From Candidatus Faecousia excrementipullorum (GTDB taxonomy: Bacteria; Bacillota; Clostridia; Oscillospirales; Oscillospiraceae): a stretch of 64,000 nucleotides of DNA. Below are positions 35,793 to 45,762 of this stretch, one piece after another. Numbering within the stretch: position 1 is the first letter of the stretch; the number at the start of each line of letters is the position of its first letter. The translations under genes were made by a program, and so were the position numbers. The stretch covers positions 16,427-80,426 of the forward strand of contig DVGG01000038.1 in assembly GCA_018712825.1 (NCBI GenBank). The letters run 5' to 3'. The notes under the pieces are model-generated. The model made no database searches. It saw only the letters and a program-made list of their open reading frames with translations, and was not told where the DNA came from.

Positions 35793-38237
35793 ATGATTGC
35801 AAGAATTGCTGTTTCTGCGGCTACTTTTGCCATTGACAAGCCCTATTCCTATTTTGTTCCCCCTGCCATGCACCTGCAGCCCGGTGTCCGGGTGATGGTT
35901 CCCTTCAGCCGGAGTAACCGCCGGGTGGAAGGGGTGGTGCTGGAGGTGGGGGAAGGCCAGGAGGAAAACCTCAAGCCGGTGGAGCAGGTGCTGGACGAGG
36001 AGCCGGTGCTCTCACCCACCATGCTCCAGCTGGCGGCGTTTCTCCGGGGCCGGTGCTTTTGTACCTACTTTGATGTGGTGCGGGCCATGCTTCCCGGAGG
36101 GCTGTGGTTTGAGGCAAAAGACAGCTACACCCTGACCCCGGACAGAAGCTGGGAGGAGAAGCCTCCCCGCCAGCCGGACGCCCTGAAAATCCTGGAAGCC
36201 CTCCGGGAGAATGGAGGCACCGCCTCCGGGACCAAGCTGTCCGGCCTTATGGAGGAGGATGCCTTTGAAAAGGCAACCGCCTACCTTCTGCGGAAAAAGT
36301 GGATTACCGCCCAGCGGAGCCTGTCCCGGAAAACCCGGGACAAAACGGAAAAAATCGCGGTTCTGGGGGTGGAGGTGTCGGCGGCCCTGGCCTTTGCCGC
36401 CTCCCGCTCCAAAGCCGCCGCCATGCAGCGAAGGGTCATAGAGCTTCTTTGCAGTGTAGGCAGCGCCAGCGTCAAGGACATCTGCTACTATACCGGCTGC
36501 GGAACCCAGACAATAAACCGCCTGGCGGCTCTGGGCCTTATTCAGCTTCAGGAGCGACAGGTTCTCCGGTGCCGGGAGATTACCCCGGCCAAAATCCATG
36601 GCCCTGTGGTGCTGAATCCGGAGCAGGAGGAAGTTTTTGAGGGCCTTTGCAGCCAGCTGTCCCGGAAAGACCCGGGCGGTGCCCTTCTTCACGGCGTTAC
36701 CGGCTCCGGCAAAACCTCCGTGTATATCCGCCTGATTGAAAGGTGCCTTTCCCAGGGCAAGCAGGCCATTTTACTGGTGCCGGAAATCGCCCTGACCCCC
36801 CAGCTGCTGGGGCTGATGGCAGCCCACTTCGGACAAAAGGTGGCGGTGCTTCACAGCAGCCTTTCCGTGGGAGAGCGGTACGACCAGTGGAAACGCACCG
36901 CTAAGGGTAAAGCCCAGGTGGTGGTGGGAACCCGCTCAGCGGTGTTTGCCCCCTGTCCGAATCTGGGCCTTATCATCCTGGACGAGGAGCAGGAGCACTC
37001 CTACCAGTCAGAAACCAATCCCCGGTACGCCGCCAAAGAGGTGGCATTGTGGCGGGGACTGAAAGAGGGGGCGCTGGTGCTCTTCGGCTCCGCAACCCCC
37101 AGCATCGAAACCATGTACCAGGCCAAAACCGGCAAGCTTACCCTCTACACCCTGAAAAACCGCTATAACGGCAAGGCCCTGCCCCGGGTGGAGATTGTGG
37201 ATATGCGCCAGGAGCTGAAGCTGGGCAACCCCCTGAGCCTGAGCCTTCCTTTGCAGGAGGGCATCCGCAAACGGGCGGAGGCGGGGGAGCAGACCATCCT
37301 GTTTCTGAACCGCCGGGGCAACAGCCGGGCTTTGGTGTGCGTGGACTGCCGGAAGGCCCCGGAGTGCCCCCGGTGCAGCGCAAGACTCACCTATCACAGT
37401 GCCAACGGACGGCTTATGTGTCACTACTGCGGCTACTCCCAGCCGGCGCCCAGCCGGTGCCCCACCTGCGGCGGCCCCATGAAGGCCCTGGGAACGGGCA
37501 CCCAGAAGGTGCAGCAGGAGCTGGAGGCCCTGAATCCGGAATATCCTGTGATTCGCATGGATGCGGATACGGTCAGCGCGGTGAACACCCACGAGAAGAT
37601 TCTGGAGCGTTTTCAAAAAGAAAATATCCCGGTTCTTGTAGGCACCCAGATGGTTGCCAAGGGCTTGAATCTGCCCAGGGTAACCTTAGTAGGGGTGCTG
37701 GACGGGGACCTGAGCTTATATAACAACAGCTTCCGGGCTGGGGAGACCACCTTCAATATGCTCACCCAGGTGGTGGGCAGAGCCGGGCGGGGAGACCTGC
37801 CGGGGGAGGCCATCATCCAGACCCTGGTGCCGGAGCATAAGATTATCACCCTGGCAGCCCGTCAGGATTACGAAGGCTTTTATCAGCTGGAGCTGGAGCT
37901 GCGCCGGGTGCAGCACTGCCCCCCCTTCGGGGATGTGGTGCAGCTGACCTTTTCCGGGGAGCAGGAGCCCCAGGTGATTGCCGGAGCGGTAAAGTTCCGG
38001 GACAGCCTGCTCAGCTGCCTCTCCGGGCCTGAGTACCGGCAGGAAGCCTGCCGGGTGCTGGGGCCTGCCCCCTGTCCGGTGGTAAAGGTGAATTACCACT
38101 ACCGCCACCGCCTGACGGTGAATTGCCGGATGACCCAGCCTTTGCGGCTGCTGCTGGCCCATTTGCTCCGGCAGTTCTTCCAGGACAGGCAGAACAAGGG
38201 CGTCAGCGCATTTGTGGATGTGAACGGATACGAATAG
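35793..38237 (+). CDS. priA: Primosomal replication restart helicase PriA
   Basis: An 814-residue SF2 helicase. The N-terminal 3'-end-binding domain precedes the P-loop GVTGSGKTSVY near residue 305 and LDEEQEHSY. Eight cysteines in two zinc sites follow (CVDCRKAPECPRC and CHYCGYSQPAPSRCPTC). It restarts stalled forks by loading DnaB-type helicase. AAGGAGGGG lies before ATG 35793. An internal winged-helix-like part is present before the helicase core. Confidence 0.96.
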   Translation: MIARIAVSAATFAIDKPYSYFVPPAMHLQPGVRVMVPFSRSNRRVEGVVLEVGEGQEENLKPVEQVLDEEPVLSPTMLQLAAFLRGRCFCTYFDVVRAMLPGGLWFEAKDSYTLTPDRSWEEKPPRQPDALKILEALRENGGTASGTKLSGLMEEDAFEKATAYLLRKKWITAQRSLSRKTRDKTEKIAVLGVEVSAALAFAASRSKAAAMQRRVIELLCSVGSASVKDICYYTGCGTQTINRLAALGLIQLQERQVLRCREITPAKIHGPVVLNPEQEEVFEGLCSQLSRKDPGGALLHGVTGSGKTSVYIRLIERCLSQGKQAILLVPEIALTPQLLGLMAAHFGQKVAVLHSSLSVGERYDQWKRTAKGKAQVVVGTRSAVFAPCPNLGLIILDEEQEHSYQSETNPRYAAKEVALWRGLKEGALVLFGSATPSIETMYQAKTGKLTLYTLKNRYNGKALPRVEIVDMRQELKLGNPLSLSLPLQEGIRKRAEAGEQTILFLNRRGNSRALVCVDCRKAPECPRCSARLTYHSANGRLMCHYCGYSQPAPSRCPTCGGPMKALGTGTQKVQQELEALNPEYPVIRMDADTVSAVNTHEKILERFQKENIPVLVGTQMVAKGLNLPRVTLVGVLDGDLSLYNNSFRAGETTFNMLTQVVGRAGRGDLPGEAIIQTLVPEHKIITLAARQDYEGFYQLELELRRVQHCPPFGDVVQLTFSGEQEPQVIAGAVKFRDSLLSCLSGPEYRQEACRVLGPAPCPVVKVNYHYRHRLTVNCRMTQPLRLLLAHLLRQFFQDRQNKGVSAFVDVNGYE

Positions 38238-38252
38238 AAAGAAGGATAAACA

Positions 38253-38729
38253 ATGGGACTGCGTAAAATTTTGACAGATAAAGAGCCGGCGCTTCACAAG
38301 GTCTGCAAGCCGGTGGTGAATTTTGACCAGCGGCTGCACAAGCTCCTGGACGATATGCACGAAACCCTGGCAGAGGCCGGAGGCGTAGGCCTGGCGGCTC
38401 CCCAGGTGGGAATCCTCCGCCGGGTGGTGCTGGTGGACAACGGGGAAGAGGTGCTGGAGCTGGTGAACCCCACCCTGGTGGAAACCGACGGAATCCAGGA
38501 GGGACCGGAGGGCTGCCTGAGCATTCCCGGCAAGTACGGCCTGGTGAAGCGGCCCTTCTATGCCAAGGTCCGGGCCCAGGACCGGAACGGCAACTGGTAC
38601 GAGGCTGAGGGTGAGGAACTGACCGCCCGGTGCTTCTGCCACGAGCTGGACCACCTGGACGGCATTGTTTACACAGAGATTATGGAGCGCTTCCTGTCGG
38701 AGGAGGAGCTGACGGAAGAAGCGGAATAA
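38253..38729 (+). CDS. def: Peptide deformylase
   Basis: A 158-residue metal-dependent enzyme with all three motifs: GVGLAAPQVG, EGCLSIPG and the metal-binding HELDHLDG. It removes the formyl group from new proteins. It is followed by fmt, which makes the formyl-methionyl initiator, as is usual. AAAGAAGGAT precedes the start. Confidence 0.97.
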   Translation: MGLRKILTDKEPALHKVCKPVVNFDQRLHKLLDDMHETLAEAGGVGLAAPQVGILRRVVLVDNGEEVLELVNPTLVETDGIQEGPEGCLSIPGKYGLVKRPFYAKVRAQDRNGNWYEAEGEELTARCFCHELDHLDGIVYTEIMERFLSEEELTEEAE

Positions 38730-38748
38730 AGGGAAAGGAGACTTGCCC

Positions 38749-39663
38749 ATGCGTGTGGTATTTATGGGAACGCCGGATATTTCGGCAACCTGTTTGAAGC
38801 AGATTCTGGAGGATGGTTTTTCCTTGGTGGGCGTCTATACCCAGCCGGACCGGCCCAAGAACCGGGGCATGAAGCTCACCGCCTCTCCTGTGAAGGAGCT
38901 GGCCCTGGAGAAGGGTATCCCGGTGTTTCAGCCGGAGAACTTCAAATCCCAGGAGGCGGTTGACCAGCTGAAGGCATTGGAGCCGGACGTGGTGGCGGTG
39001 GTGGCCTTCGGCCAGATTCTGCCCCAGAGTGTGCTGGATGTGCCCACCAGAGGCTGCATCAACATCCATGCAAGCCTGCTGCCCAAGTACCGGGGCTCTG
39101 CCCCTTACCAGTGGGCGGTGCTGAACGGGGAAAAGGAAACCGGCGTCACCGCCATGTACCTGACCCGGAAGATGGATGCAGGAGATATGATTGACACCGC
39201 CGTGACCCCCATTGACCCGGAGGAGACTGCCGGGGAGCTGCTGGACCGACTGGCAGTGCTGGGAGCGGGGCTTCTCAGCAAGACCCTGGGACGATTTGCC
39301 CGGGGCGAGGTGGAAGGGACAAAGCAGGACGAGGCCCTGGTGACCTACGCTCCCATGCTGGATAAGTCCATGAGCCCCATCTCCTGGGAAAAGACCGCCC
39401 AGCAGGTTCACGACCAGGTGCGGGGCCTGAATCCCTGGCCCATTGCCACCATGGAGCTGGAAGGCAAGCGCTTTAAGGTATATAAGACGGTAATCGTCCC
39501 CGGAAAGCCCGGGGCAATGCCCGGCACCGTGCTGGGACTGACCAAGACCGGATTGCAGATTGCCTGCTCCGAAGGGGCTGTGGAAATTCAGATTCTCCAG
39601 GCAGAAGGCGGCAAGCGGATGGGCGCACCGGATTACTTCCGGGGCCATCCCCTGGGAGGCTGA
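38749..39663 (+). CDS. fmt: Methionyl-tRNA formyltransferase
   Basis: A 304-residue transferase starting RVVFMGTPDISAT. The HASLLPKYRGSAP active-site block with its catalytic histidine is present, and a C-terminal tRNA-binding OB domain follows. It formylates initiator Met-tRNA using 10-formyl-THF. ATG 38749 has AAAGGAG at eight bases; TTG 38743 is less likely. Confidence 0.96.
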   Translation: MRVVFMGTPDISATCLKQILEDGFSLVGVYTQPDRPKNRGMKLTASPVKELALEKGIPVFQPENFKSQEAVDQLKALEPDVVAVVAFGQILPQSVLDVPTRGCINIHASLLPKYRGSAPYQWAVLNGEKETGVTAMYLTRKMDAGDMIDTAVTPIDPEETAGELLDRLAVLGAGLLSKTLGRFARGEVEGTKQDEALVTYAPMLDKSMSPISWEKTAQQVHDQVRGLNPWPIATMELEGKRFKVYKTVIVPGKPGAMPGTVLGLTKTGLQIACSEGAVEIQILQAEGGKRMGAPDYFRGHPLGG

Positions 39664-39665
39664 AG

Positions 39666-40985
39666 GTGAGCGGACGGGAGACGGCCCTGCAGGTGCTGAT
39701 GGCCTGCCGGAAGGACGGGGGCTGGTCCAACGGTGTGCTGAAAGCCTACACCGCCCGGAACCGGCTGGACAGCCGGGAGGCTGCTCTGGCAGCCCGGCTG
39801 TGCTACGGCGTGCTGCAAAACCGGGGCAAGCTGGACTTTTACCTGAATCAGCTCCTGCGGAGCAAGGGTAAGACCTTGCATCCTGTGGTGCGGGACATCC
39901 TCCACCTGGGACTGTACCAGCTGCTGGAAATGGACAAGATTCCCGATTCCGCCGCCGTGAACGAGGCGGTGCTTCTCACCCGGCAGTACTGCCCCGGGCA
40001 GAAAAACGCCCCGGGCTTTGTAAACGGCGTGCTGCGAAACGCCGCCCGCAGCCGGGATACCCTGAAAGAGCCCCAGGACTGGGAGAGCCTTTACAGCCAC
40101 CCGGCGGAGCTTATCTCCCTGTTCAAAGAGCGGCTGGGAGGCAAGCGGCTGGAGGCCATGCTCCGGGCCAACAATGAAATCGCCCCTCTGGCGGTGCAGG
40201 TGAACACCCTGAAAACCACCGCTGAAGGTTTGACAAAGACTCTGGAAGCCCAGGGGGTGGAAGTCCGGCCCCACAGCTTCATGGAAAACTGCCTGATTCT
40301 CTCCGGCACCGGAAATTTGGAGCACCTGAGTGCCTTCCGGGAGGGACTGTTCTATGTCCAGGACCCGGCTTCCAAGCTGGCGGTGCAATGCGCTCAGCTT
40401 CCTGAAAATCAGGATTTTCAGGTGCTGGACTGCTGCGCCGCACCCGGCGGCAAGAGCTTTGCCGCCGCCATTGCCATGGGGGGCAGGGGGCACGTTACCT
40501 CCTGCGACATTCACCCCCACAAAATTGAGTTGATTCAAAAAGGTGCCCAGCGGCTGGGTCTGACGAACCTGAATGCCATGGTGCAGGACGCCGCGGCCTT
40601 TGTCCCCCAGTGGGAAAAGACCATGGACGCAGTGCTGGCGGACGTGCCCTGTTCCGGCTACGGAATCATCCGAAAAAAGCCGGATATTCGCTATAAAGAC
40701 CCCAAGACCATGGAAAATCTTCCGGCCTTGCAGGGACAGATCCTTGCCAACCAGGCCCGGTATGTAAAGCCCGGCGGGGTGCTGATTTATTCCACCTGCA
40801 CCATTTTGCGCCGGGAAAACGAAGGGGTTGTGGAGAGCTTTTTGCAGGAGCACCGGGACTTTTCCCTGGAAAAACTGCCCCTTCCCCCGGTTTTCGGGGA
40901 GGAAAACAACGGGATGCTTACTTTGATTCCCGGAGAACAGGAAACAGACGGCTTCTTTATCAGCCGCCTGCGGAGAGAGAAATGA
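39666..40985 (+). CDS. rsmB: 16S rRNA m5C967 methyltransferase RsmB
   Basis: A 439-residue protein with an N-terminal NusB-like domain and a SAM methyltransferase domain. It contains DCCAAPGGKSFA, the DVPCSGYG motif carrying one cysteine, and STCTI with the catalytic cysteine. It methylates C967 of 16S rRNA. A GTG start after GGGAGGCTGAAG, two bases past fmt. It overlaps rlmN by four bases. Confidence 0.95.
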   Translation: MSGRETALQVLMACRKDGGWSNGVLKAYTARNRLDSREAALAARLCYGVLQNRGKLDFYLNQLLRSKGKTLHPVVRDILHLGLYQLLEMDKIPDSAAVNEAVLLTRQYCPGQKNAPGFVNGVLRNAARSRDTLKEPQDWESLYSHPAELISLFKERLGGKRLEAMLRANNEIAPLAVQVNTLKTTAEGLTKTLEAQGVEVRPHSFMENCLILSGTGNLEHLSAFREGLFYVQDPASKLAVQCAQLPENQDFQVLDCCAAPGGKSFAAAIAMGGRGHVTSCDIHPHKIELIQKGAQRLGLTNLNAMVQDAAAFVPQWEKTMDAVLADVPCSGYGIIRKKPDIRYKDPKTMENLPALQGQILANQARYVKPGGVLIYSTCTILRRENEGVVESFLQEHRDFSLEKLPLPPVFGEENNGMLTLIPGEQETDGFFISRLRREK

Positions 40986-42016
40986 TGAACCATATCAAAT
41001 CCATGACATTGCCGGAAATGGGAGAAGTGCTGAAAGCCTGGGGCCAGCCGGCCTTCCGGGCCAAGCAGGTCTTTACCTGGCTGCACAAGGGCGTGGGGAG
41101 CTATCAGGAGATGACCAATCTTCCCCAGAGCCTGCGGCAGCAGCTGGAAGAAAGCTACCCCCTCTACCGCCCCCAGGTGGTGCGGAAGCAGCAATCCCAG
41201 AAGGACGGTACAATCAAATACCTGTGGCGTCTTTCCGACGGCAACTGCGTGGAAACGGTGCTTATGCGCTACCACTACGGCAACACCGTGTGCATCTCCA
41301 CGGAAGTGGGGTGCGCCATGGGCTGCGCCTTCTGCGCCTCCACCTTAGGGGGGCTGGTGCGGCGGCTGGAGCCCCACGAAATGCTGGACCAGGTGCTCTT
41401 CACCCAGATTGATTCCGGCCTGCCGGTATCTCACATTGTGCTTATGGGCATCGGAGAGCCTCTGGACAATTTTGATAATGTGCTGCGGTTTCTGGAGCTG
41501 GTGAACAGCCCGGATGGAATGAACATCTCCATGCGGCACATCAGCCTTTCCACCTGCGGCCTGGTGCCGAAGATTGACAAGCTGGCGGAGCATAAGCTCC
41601 AGCTGACCTTGTCCGTTTCCCTTCATGCACCCACCAACGAGATTCGCAATACCATCATGCCGGTGAACAAAGCCTACCCGGTGGAGGCGCTTCTGGCGGC
41701 CTGCCGCCGGTACTACGAAGCCACCGGCCGGCGGATTTCCTTTGAATACGCCATGATTCACGGGGTAAACGATACGGAAGCCGCAGCAAAGCAGCTTCTG
41801 CAAGACTTGAAGGGCCTGCCTGCCCATGTGAACCTGATTCCTCTGAACCATGTGGAGGAAAGTCCCCTGAAGCCCAGCACCCGTCAGGCGGTGCAGCGCT
41901 TCCAGCAGATTCTGGAAGACGGTGGGGTACCTGCCACGGTGCGCAGAACCCTGGGGGGCGACATTGATGCTTCCTGCGGCCAGCTCCGCAGAAAATATAC
42001 GAAGCAAAACACCTGA
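40982..42016 (+). CDS. rlmN: 23S rRNA A2503 / tRNA A37 C2-methyltransferase RlmN
   Basis: A 344-residue radical SAM enzyme with the CxxxCxxC cluster in GCAMGCAFCAST, and an N-terminal helical domain. The conserved C-terminal RRTLGGDIDASCGQL carries the second catalytic cysteine. It methylates C2 of A2503 in 23S rRNA. Cfr, the resistance homologue, is less likely because the rsmB-rlmN-prpC context is the standard RlmN one. ATG ATG gives two adjacent possible starts. Confidence 0.96.
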   Translation: MMNHIKSMTLPEMGEVLKAWGQPAFRAKQVFTWLHKGVGSYQEMTNLPQSLRQQLEESYPLYRPQVVRKQQSQKDGTIKYLWRLSDGNCVETVLMRYHYGNTVCISTEVGCAMGCAFCASTLGGLVRRLEPHEMLDQVLFTQIDSGLPVSHIVLMGIGEPLDNFDNVLRFLELVNSPDGMNISMRHISLSTCGLVPKIDKLAEHKLQLTLSVSLHAPTNEIRNTIMPVNKAYPVEALLAACRRYYEATGRRISFEYAMIHGVNDTEAAAKQLLQDLKGLPAHVNLIPLNHVEESPLKPSTRQAVQRFQQILEDGGVPATVRRTLGGDIDASCGQLRRKYTKQNT

Positions 42017-42048
42017 ACGAAAACAGTAACACAAAGGAGGGAAGGGGT

Positions 42049-42780
42049 ATGCAGTATTGGGCGCTGACAGACCCGGGCTGTGTCCGGGCCCAGAACCAGG
42101 ATGCTTACCAAATTGAAAAGCTGGACAAAAATACCCTTTTGTGCGTTGTGTGCGATGGCATGGGCGGCGCAAAATCCGGCAATGTTGCCAGCAGCCTGGC
42201 GGTGGAGGTTTTTGTCCAGGAGGTAAAGCGGGCTTACCGGGAGGATATGGATTCCGATTTGGTAGACCAGATGCTCCAAAGTGCGGTAAAGCTCACAAAT
42301 TTCACGGTTTATGACCAGGCCCGTCAGTTTGAGGAGTTTGACGGTATGGGCACCACCCTGGTGGCAGCCCTCATTCAGGGCAACATCGCCACCATCGTGA
42401 ATGTGGGAGACAGCCGGGCCTACACCATCGGCGCCGCCGGTATCCGCCAGGTGACGGTGGACCACTCTGTGGTGCAGATGATGGTGGACCGGGGGGAGAT
42501 CACCCCGGAGCGGGCGAAAAATTACCCGGGCCGAAACCTGATTACCCGTGCTATCGGCACGGAGTCTGTGGTAAACTGTGATGTGTTCCACAAAAAGCTG
42601 AACCGGGGCGACTGGCTGCTGCTGTGCACCGACGGACTGAGCAATCAGATGGATGACCAGGAGATTCTCTTTGAAGTGGTGCATGGGCAGGATAAGCAGA
42701 GATGCTGCCAGCGCCTGCTGGAAATTGCCAAGGGCCGGGGCGCACCGGACAATGTAACCACTGTGTTGGTGCTGGCCTGA
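42049..42780 (+). CDS. prpC: PP2C-type serine/threonine phosphatase
   Basis: A 243-residue metal-dependent phosphatase with the PP2C metal motifs VCDGMGGA, NVGDSRAY and LLCTDGLSN, and the final Asp-Asn in APDNVTT. It reverses phosphorylation by the kinase encoded next, PrkC. AAAGGAGGGAAGGGG precedes the ATG. The prpC-prkC-rsgA order is conserved across Firmicutes. Confidence 0.95.
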   Translation: MQYWALTDPGCVRAQNQDAYQIEKLDKNTLLCVVCDGMGGAKSGNVASSLAVEVFVQEVKRAYREDMDSDLVDQMLQSAVKLTNFTVYDQARQFEEFDGMGTTLVAALIQGNIATIVNVGDSRAYTIGAAGIRQVTVDHSVVQMMVDRGEITPERAKNYPGRNLITRAIGTESVVNCDVFHKKLNRGDWLLLCTDGLSNQMDDQEILFEVVHGQDKQRCCQRLLEIAKGRGAPDNVTTVLVLA

Positions 42781-42807
42781 TTCGGGCAGAAAAGGAGACG
42801 TGAGATT

Positions 42808-44877
42808 ATGGACAAGTACATAGGACGGCTGCTGGACAACCGGTACGAGATTCTGGAAGTGATCGGTACCGGCGGCATGGCTGTTGTTTATAAAGCCCGC
42901 TGTCACCGCCTGAATCGACTGGTGGCAATCAAGATTCTGAAAGATGATTTTCTGGAGGATGAGGACTTCCGGCGGCGTTTCCATTCCGAGAGCCAGGCCG
43001 TTGCCATGCTCAGCCACCCCAATATTGTGGCGGTGTACGACGTGTCCACCTCCCCGGAGGCGGATTACATCGTCATGGAGCTGATTGAAGGCATCAGCCT
43101 GAAGCAGTACATGGAGATGAAGGGGGTTCTCAACTGGAAGGAAACCCTCCACTTTGCCATCCAGATTGCCAAGGCTCTGGAGCACGCCCACAGCCGTGGC
43201 ATCGTCCACCGGGACATCAAGCCCCACAACGTGATGGTGCTGAAAAACGGCTCCGTGAAGGTGACGGACTTCGGCATTGCCCGGATGATGTCCAAGGGCA
43301 ACACCCTGACCAAGGAGGCCCTGGGCTCGGTGCACTACATCTCCCCGGAGCAGGCCAAGGGCGGCCGGGTGGACAGCCGCTCGGATATTTACTCTCTGGG
43401 CGTTGTGATGTATGAGATGATTACGGGCCGTCCTCCCTATGATGGGGAATCCCCGGTATCCGTAGCCATTCAGCACATCAACGGCGGTGCTCCCATGCCC
43501 TCCACCCTGAACCCCAATATTCCCGGGGGGTTGGAGCAGATTATCATGAAGGCCATGGCCCATGACCCGGCGGAGCGTTACCCTTCCGCTACAGCGATGC
43601 TGGCGGATATGGATGAGTTCCGGAAGGAGCCCACCATGCTCTTTGATTACCATACTCCCCCTCTGGATGCGGTGACCAAGCTGACCCAGAAGCCCCTGGA
43701 GCTGACCCCCAACCGTACCGCCCCCAAAACCACGGCGGAGCGGGTAGCCGGCCCCAGCGGCAGCTCCGCAAATCGATCTGCCACCGGTCGGAATCAGCCG
43801 GTGCGGAAAACCCAGGAGCAGCTGGACCGGGAGCGTCGGGAACGGCGGCGGAGGCAGCAGGAGGAAGCAGCCAGAAAGAACCGCAGCGCCACCATTGCCA
43901 TTATTGTGTGTTCCGTGGTTGCCCTGATCGCCATCGGCGTGTTTGTGGTGATTCTCTTCTCGGAGTTCGGAACCGGAGAGCAGCCCAAAGAGCTGGTGCC
44001 GGTCCCCAACCTGGTAGGACAGAAATACGAGGACATTGCCACCCTTTACCCGGATTGGGAGATACGGCTGCAAACGGAGGTATATGACGATACCTACGAA
44101 GCCGGTGTCATCATAGATCAAGAGCCGGGCACTGGCTCCCAGGTAGAGGCCGGCACCCCTGTTTTCGTGACGGTGAGCCTGGGGAAGGAAACGGAGCCTA
44201 CTTACATGGAAAACCTGGTGAACATATCCGTGGACCGGGCACAGGAGATTCTCAATGAGTCCGGTCTTGCCCTGGATGTGCAGATTCAGGAGGAAAACAG
44301 CGATATTATCGTGGAGAAGAATGTCATCCGCACCGAGCCGGAGGCAGGAGAACCCCTGACCATGGGGCAGACGGTGGTTCTGTATGTGAGCAAGGGCCAG
44401 GAAATTAAAGAGGTCGATATGCCCAATCTGGTAGGCTATACGGTAGATACGGCTATGAGCGTTTTGGAGCGGTACGGATTCCCGGTGCCGGAGATTGAGA
44501 TGGTTTACAGCAGTGCTTCGAAAGATGAGGTGGTGGAACAGTCCGTGGATCGGGGCGTAAAGGTGACGGTGGATACCGTTATTGTCTTGAAGGTGTCCAG
44601 GGGGCCGGAGCCCACCCAGCCAACCGAAACCGAGCCTACCGAGCCGACCGAGCCAACTCCTGTAAAGAAGGACGTGACCTTCACCCTTCCGGAGCTGACG
44701 GAGGAGACCCAGGTGGATATCTGCCAGGCTGGTGAGACGGTGCACTCCAGAACCGTATCCGCCGGAACCAAGAGCATCGTGGTAAGCCTGGTGGGTACCG
44801 GTACCCAGTATTTTGAAGTTGTGATTAACGGAGAGGTTTACAGCTCCGTAGAGGTGGTATTTACAACGGATGAGTGA
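42808..44877 (+). CDS. prkC: PASTA-domain serine/threonine kinase PrkC
   Basis: A 689-residue receptor kinase. The kinase domain has GTGGMAVVYKA, the catalytic HRDIKPHNVMV, and DFGIA followed by GSVHYISPEQA. A membrane helix near residues 362-385 is followed by three PASTA repeats, which in this family sense muropeptides or lipid II. After PASTA 3 come a Thr/Glu/Pro linker and an extra beta-rich domain of about 70 residues that I do not recognise. It regulates wall synthesis, division and spore germination in relatives. Confidence 0.95.
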   Translation: MDKYIGRLLDNRYEILEVIGTGGMAVVYKARCHRLNRLVAIKILKDDFLEDEDFRRRFHSESQAVAMLSHPNIVAVYDVSTSPEADYIVMELIEGISLKQYMEMKGVLNWKETLHFAIQIAKALEHAHSRGIVHRDIKPHNVMVLKNGSVKVTDFGIARMMSKGNTLTKEALGSVHYISPEQAKGGRVDSRSDIYSLGVVMYEMITGRPPYDGESPVSVAIQHINGGAPMPSTLNPNIPGGLEQIIMKAMAHDPAERYPSATAMLADMDEFRKEPTMLFDYHTPPLDAVTKLTQKPLELTPNRTAPKTTAERVAGPSGSSANRSATGRNQPVRKTQEQLDRERRERRRRQQEEAARKNRSATIAIIVCSVVALIAIGVFVVILFSEFGTGEQPKELVPVPNLVGQKYEDIATLYPDWEIRLQTEVYDDTYEAGVIIDQEPGTGSQVEAGTPVFVTVSLGKETEPTYMENLVNISVDRAQEILNESGLALDVQIQEENSDIIVEKNVIRTEPEAGEPLTMGQTVVLYVSKGQEIKEVDMPNLVGYTVDTAMSVLERYGFPVPEIEMVYSSASKDEVVEQSVDRGVKVTVDTVIVLKVSRGPEPTQPTETEPTEPTEPTPVKKDVTFTLPELTEETQVDICQAGETVHSRTVSAGTKSIVVSLVGTGTQYFEVVINGEVYSSVEVVFTTDE

Positions 44878-45757
44878 ACGAAGAACAGGGCGGATTGTCC
44901 GCTCCCTCAGCGGCTTTTATGATGTGCAGACCCCGGCGGGTGTGGTCACCTGCCGGGGTCGGGGGAGCCTGCGCCGGGGCGGGGAGAGCCCCCTTACCGG
45001 CGATATGGTGGAGATCACCGTGGAAGGGGGCAAAGGTATGGTGGAGCGGATTCTCCCCCGGAAAAATGCCTTTGTCCGTCCGGCGGTTGCCAATGTGGAT
45101 GCGTTGGTGGTGTTTGCCGCCAATGTGAATCCGGTGACAGAGCCCTTCCTCATTGACCGGGTGGCAGCCATTGCCGGCGACCAGGGGGTAGAGGTCTATA
45201 TCTGCATCAACAAGTGCGACCTGGACCCGGCGGTGGATCTGGAGCGGATTTATACCCGGGCAGGCTTCCCGGTAATCCGGGCCAGTGCCCAGACCGGAGA
45301 AGGGGTGGCCCAGCTGCGGAGCCTCCTTTCCGGCAAGCTCACCGCCTTTACCGGCAATACCGGCGTGGGCAAAAGCAGTATGCTCAATGCTTTGTGCCCG
45401 GGTCTGGAATTGGCCACCGGCCAGGTATCCCAGAAGCTGGGCAGAGGCCGGCATACCACCCGCCATGTGGAGCTTTTCGCCCTGGATGACAACACCTATG
45501 TGGCGGACACCCCGGGCTTTGCCTCTTTCGATACGGAGCAGATGGAGATTATTCTCAAGGAGAACCTCCAGTACGCTTTCCGGGATTTTGCCCCATACCT
45601 GGGGGAATGCCAGTTCCACGACTGCTCCCACAGAGCGGAACCGGGCTGTGCCGTCCGCCGGGCGGTGGAGGCAGGGGAGATTGAAGCCTCCCGCTATCAA
45701 AGTTATCTGCAGCTGTATGACCAGTACAGCCGCATAAAAATTTGGGAAAGAAAGTGA
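44870..45757 (+). CDS. rsgA: Ribosome small-subunit assembly GTPase RsgA
   Basis: A 295-residue circularly permuted GTPase: an OB fold, then NKCD (G4) before the P-loop GNTGVGKSS (G1) and DTPGF (G3). A C-terminal zinc site (Cys and His in GECQFHDCSHRAEPGCAV) follows. It helps mature the 30S subunit. The ATG overlaps the prkC stop by eight bases. Length is typical. Confidence 0.96.
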   Translation: MSERRTGRIVRSLSGFYDVQTPAGVVTCRGRGSLRRGGESPLTGDMVEITVEGGKGMVERILPRKNAFVRPAVANVDALVVFAANVNPVTEPFLIDRVAAIAGDQGVEVYICINKCDLDPAVDLERIYTRAGFPVIRASAQTGEGVAQLRSLLSGKLTAFTGNTGVGKSSMLNALCPGLELATGQVSQKLGRGRHTTRHVELFALDDNTYVADTPGFASFDTEQMEIILKENLQYAFRDFAPYLGECQFHDCSHRAEPGCAVRRAVEAGEIEASRYQSYLQLYDQYSRIKIWERK

Positions 45758-45762
45758 AACCG

